From Kiritimatiellales bacterium (GTDB lineage Bacteria > Verrucomicrobiota > Kiritimatiellia > Kiritimatiellales > Pontiellaceae), in assembly GCA_030630445.1 (NCBI GenBank), contig DAOVNC010000235.1:1-5985 (forward strand): 5,985 nucleotides of DNA. The letters are read 5' to 3'. Below are positions 5,787-5,985 of this stretch, one piece after another. Numbering within the stretch: the first letter of the stretch is position 1; the number at the start of each line of letters is the position of its first letter. Under the pieces are notes generated by a model that saw nothing but the letters and a program-made list of their open reading frames with translations, was not told the origin of the DNA and ran no database searches. The position numbers and the translations under genes were made by a program.

Positions 5787-5985
5787 CTATTCGGTCTCCT
5801 CTTCGCGATCAGCTAGCTCAGATTCCAGTTCTTCAATCGAGGGAAGGCTGGGTTTTAAGTTGTCAGGAAGCGAACGGGTTAACTCATATTTAGAAACACC
5901 AATGGGCTTGTGAATGTCGCTCAGCGCATATTCGACAACTACGCGATCGCGGGATTTGCACAACAGGATGCCAATGGTCGCTTCG
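5787..5985 (-). CDS. YhcG/DUF1016-type PDDEXK nuclease domain protein, C-terminal end
   Basis: The last 66 residues of a gene entering from the right edge. The segment ATIGILLCKSRDRVVVEYAL, followed by SDIHKPIGVSKYELTRSLP and SIEELESELA, matches the conserved C-terminal end of the YhcG (DUF1016) family, whose members carry a PDDEXK nuclease fold. This is recognised from family memory. The family is common in accessory regions and near restriction or mobile-element genes, and its cellular role is not settled. The catalytic core motifs are partly outside the window. The acidic tail ADREEETE ends at TAG, six bases before the priA ATG, so the two genes are probably transcribed together and priA translation may be coupled to this gene. 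Confidence 0.85.
   Translation of the reverse strand, partial: EATIGILLCKSRDRVVVEYALSDIHKPIGVSKYELTRSLPDNLKPSLPSIEELESELADREEETE

Noticed and set aside
1..5985. CRISPR arrays, tRNA or rRNA genes
   Set aside because: No regularly spaced short direct repeats and no tRNA or rRNA signatures were seen. The only repeats are the two REPINs and the 1055-1103 element.

Overview
The window looks like a bacterial chromosome segment of moderately high GC with densely packed genes. It carries one intact housekeeping gene, priA (replication-restart helicase), with accessory or uncharacterised genes around it. The RAYT/REP content and the overall style suggest a marine member of the PVC group, such as a Kiritimatiellota (Pontiella-like) organism. 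That is an impression from pattern memory, not something the sequence proves.

Layout. On the minus strand, 1-507 is the N-terminal part of a membrane-anchored M28 zinc peptidase that runs off the left edge. Six bases upstream of it lies a small protein with two membrane segments (514-999). A divergent intergenic region (1000-1250) holds an imperfect inverted-repeat element. On the plus strand follow an exported protein of unknown function (1251-2015) and a DUF2293 protein with an added N-terminal zinc knuckle (2100-2777). Convergent to these, on the minus strand, is a 995-codon priA frame (2793-5780). Six bases upstream of priA ends a YhcG/DUF1016-type PDDEXK nuclease gene that enters from the right edge.

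The striking feature is inside priA. The N-terminal 120 codons and the C-terminal 604 codons together make a normal 724-residue PriA with all helicase and zinc motifs. Between them sits an 813-bp block (4608-5420). It consists of a 117-bp REPIN (two inverted GTAG-REP hairpins around a 69-nt spacer), a REP-associated tyrosine transposase (RAYT, HUH/Y1 type), and a second 117-bp REPIN in the same orientation. The block is exactly 271 codons long, starts and ends on codon boundaries, has no stop codon in the priA frame, and lies at the expected junction of the PriA 3'-DNA-binding domain and winged helix. The predicted product is therefore a PriA helicase with a transposase domain embedded in it, framed by Gly/Ser/Ala-rich peptides read from the REP hairpins. 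The RAYT has neither an ATG start nor a stop of its own, so it seems to depend on priA for expression.

The other genes show no clear shared pathway with priA. The yhcG-like gene and priA are probably co-transcribed, as are the small membrane protein and the M28 peptidase.
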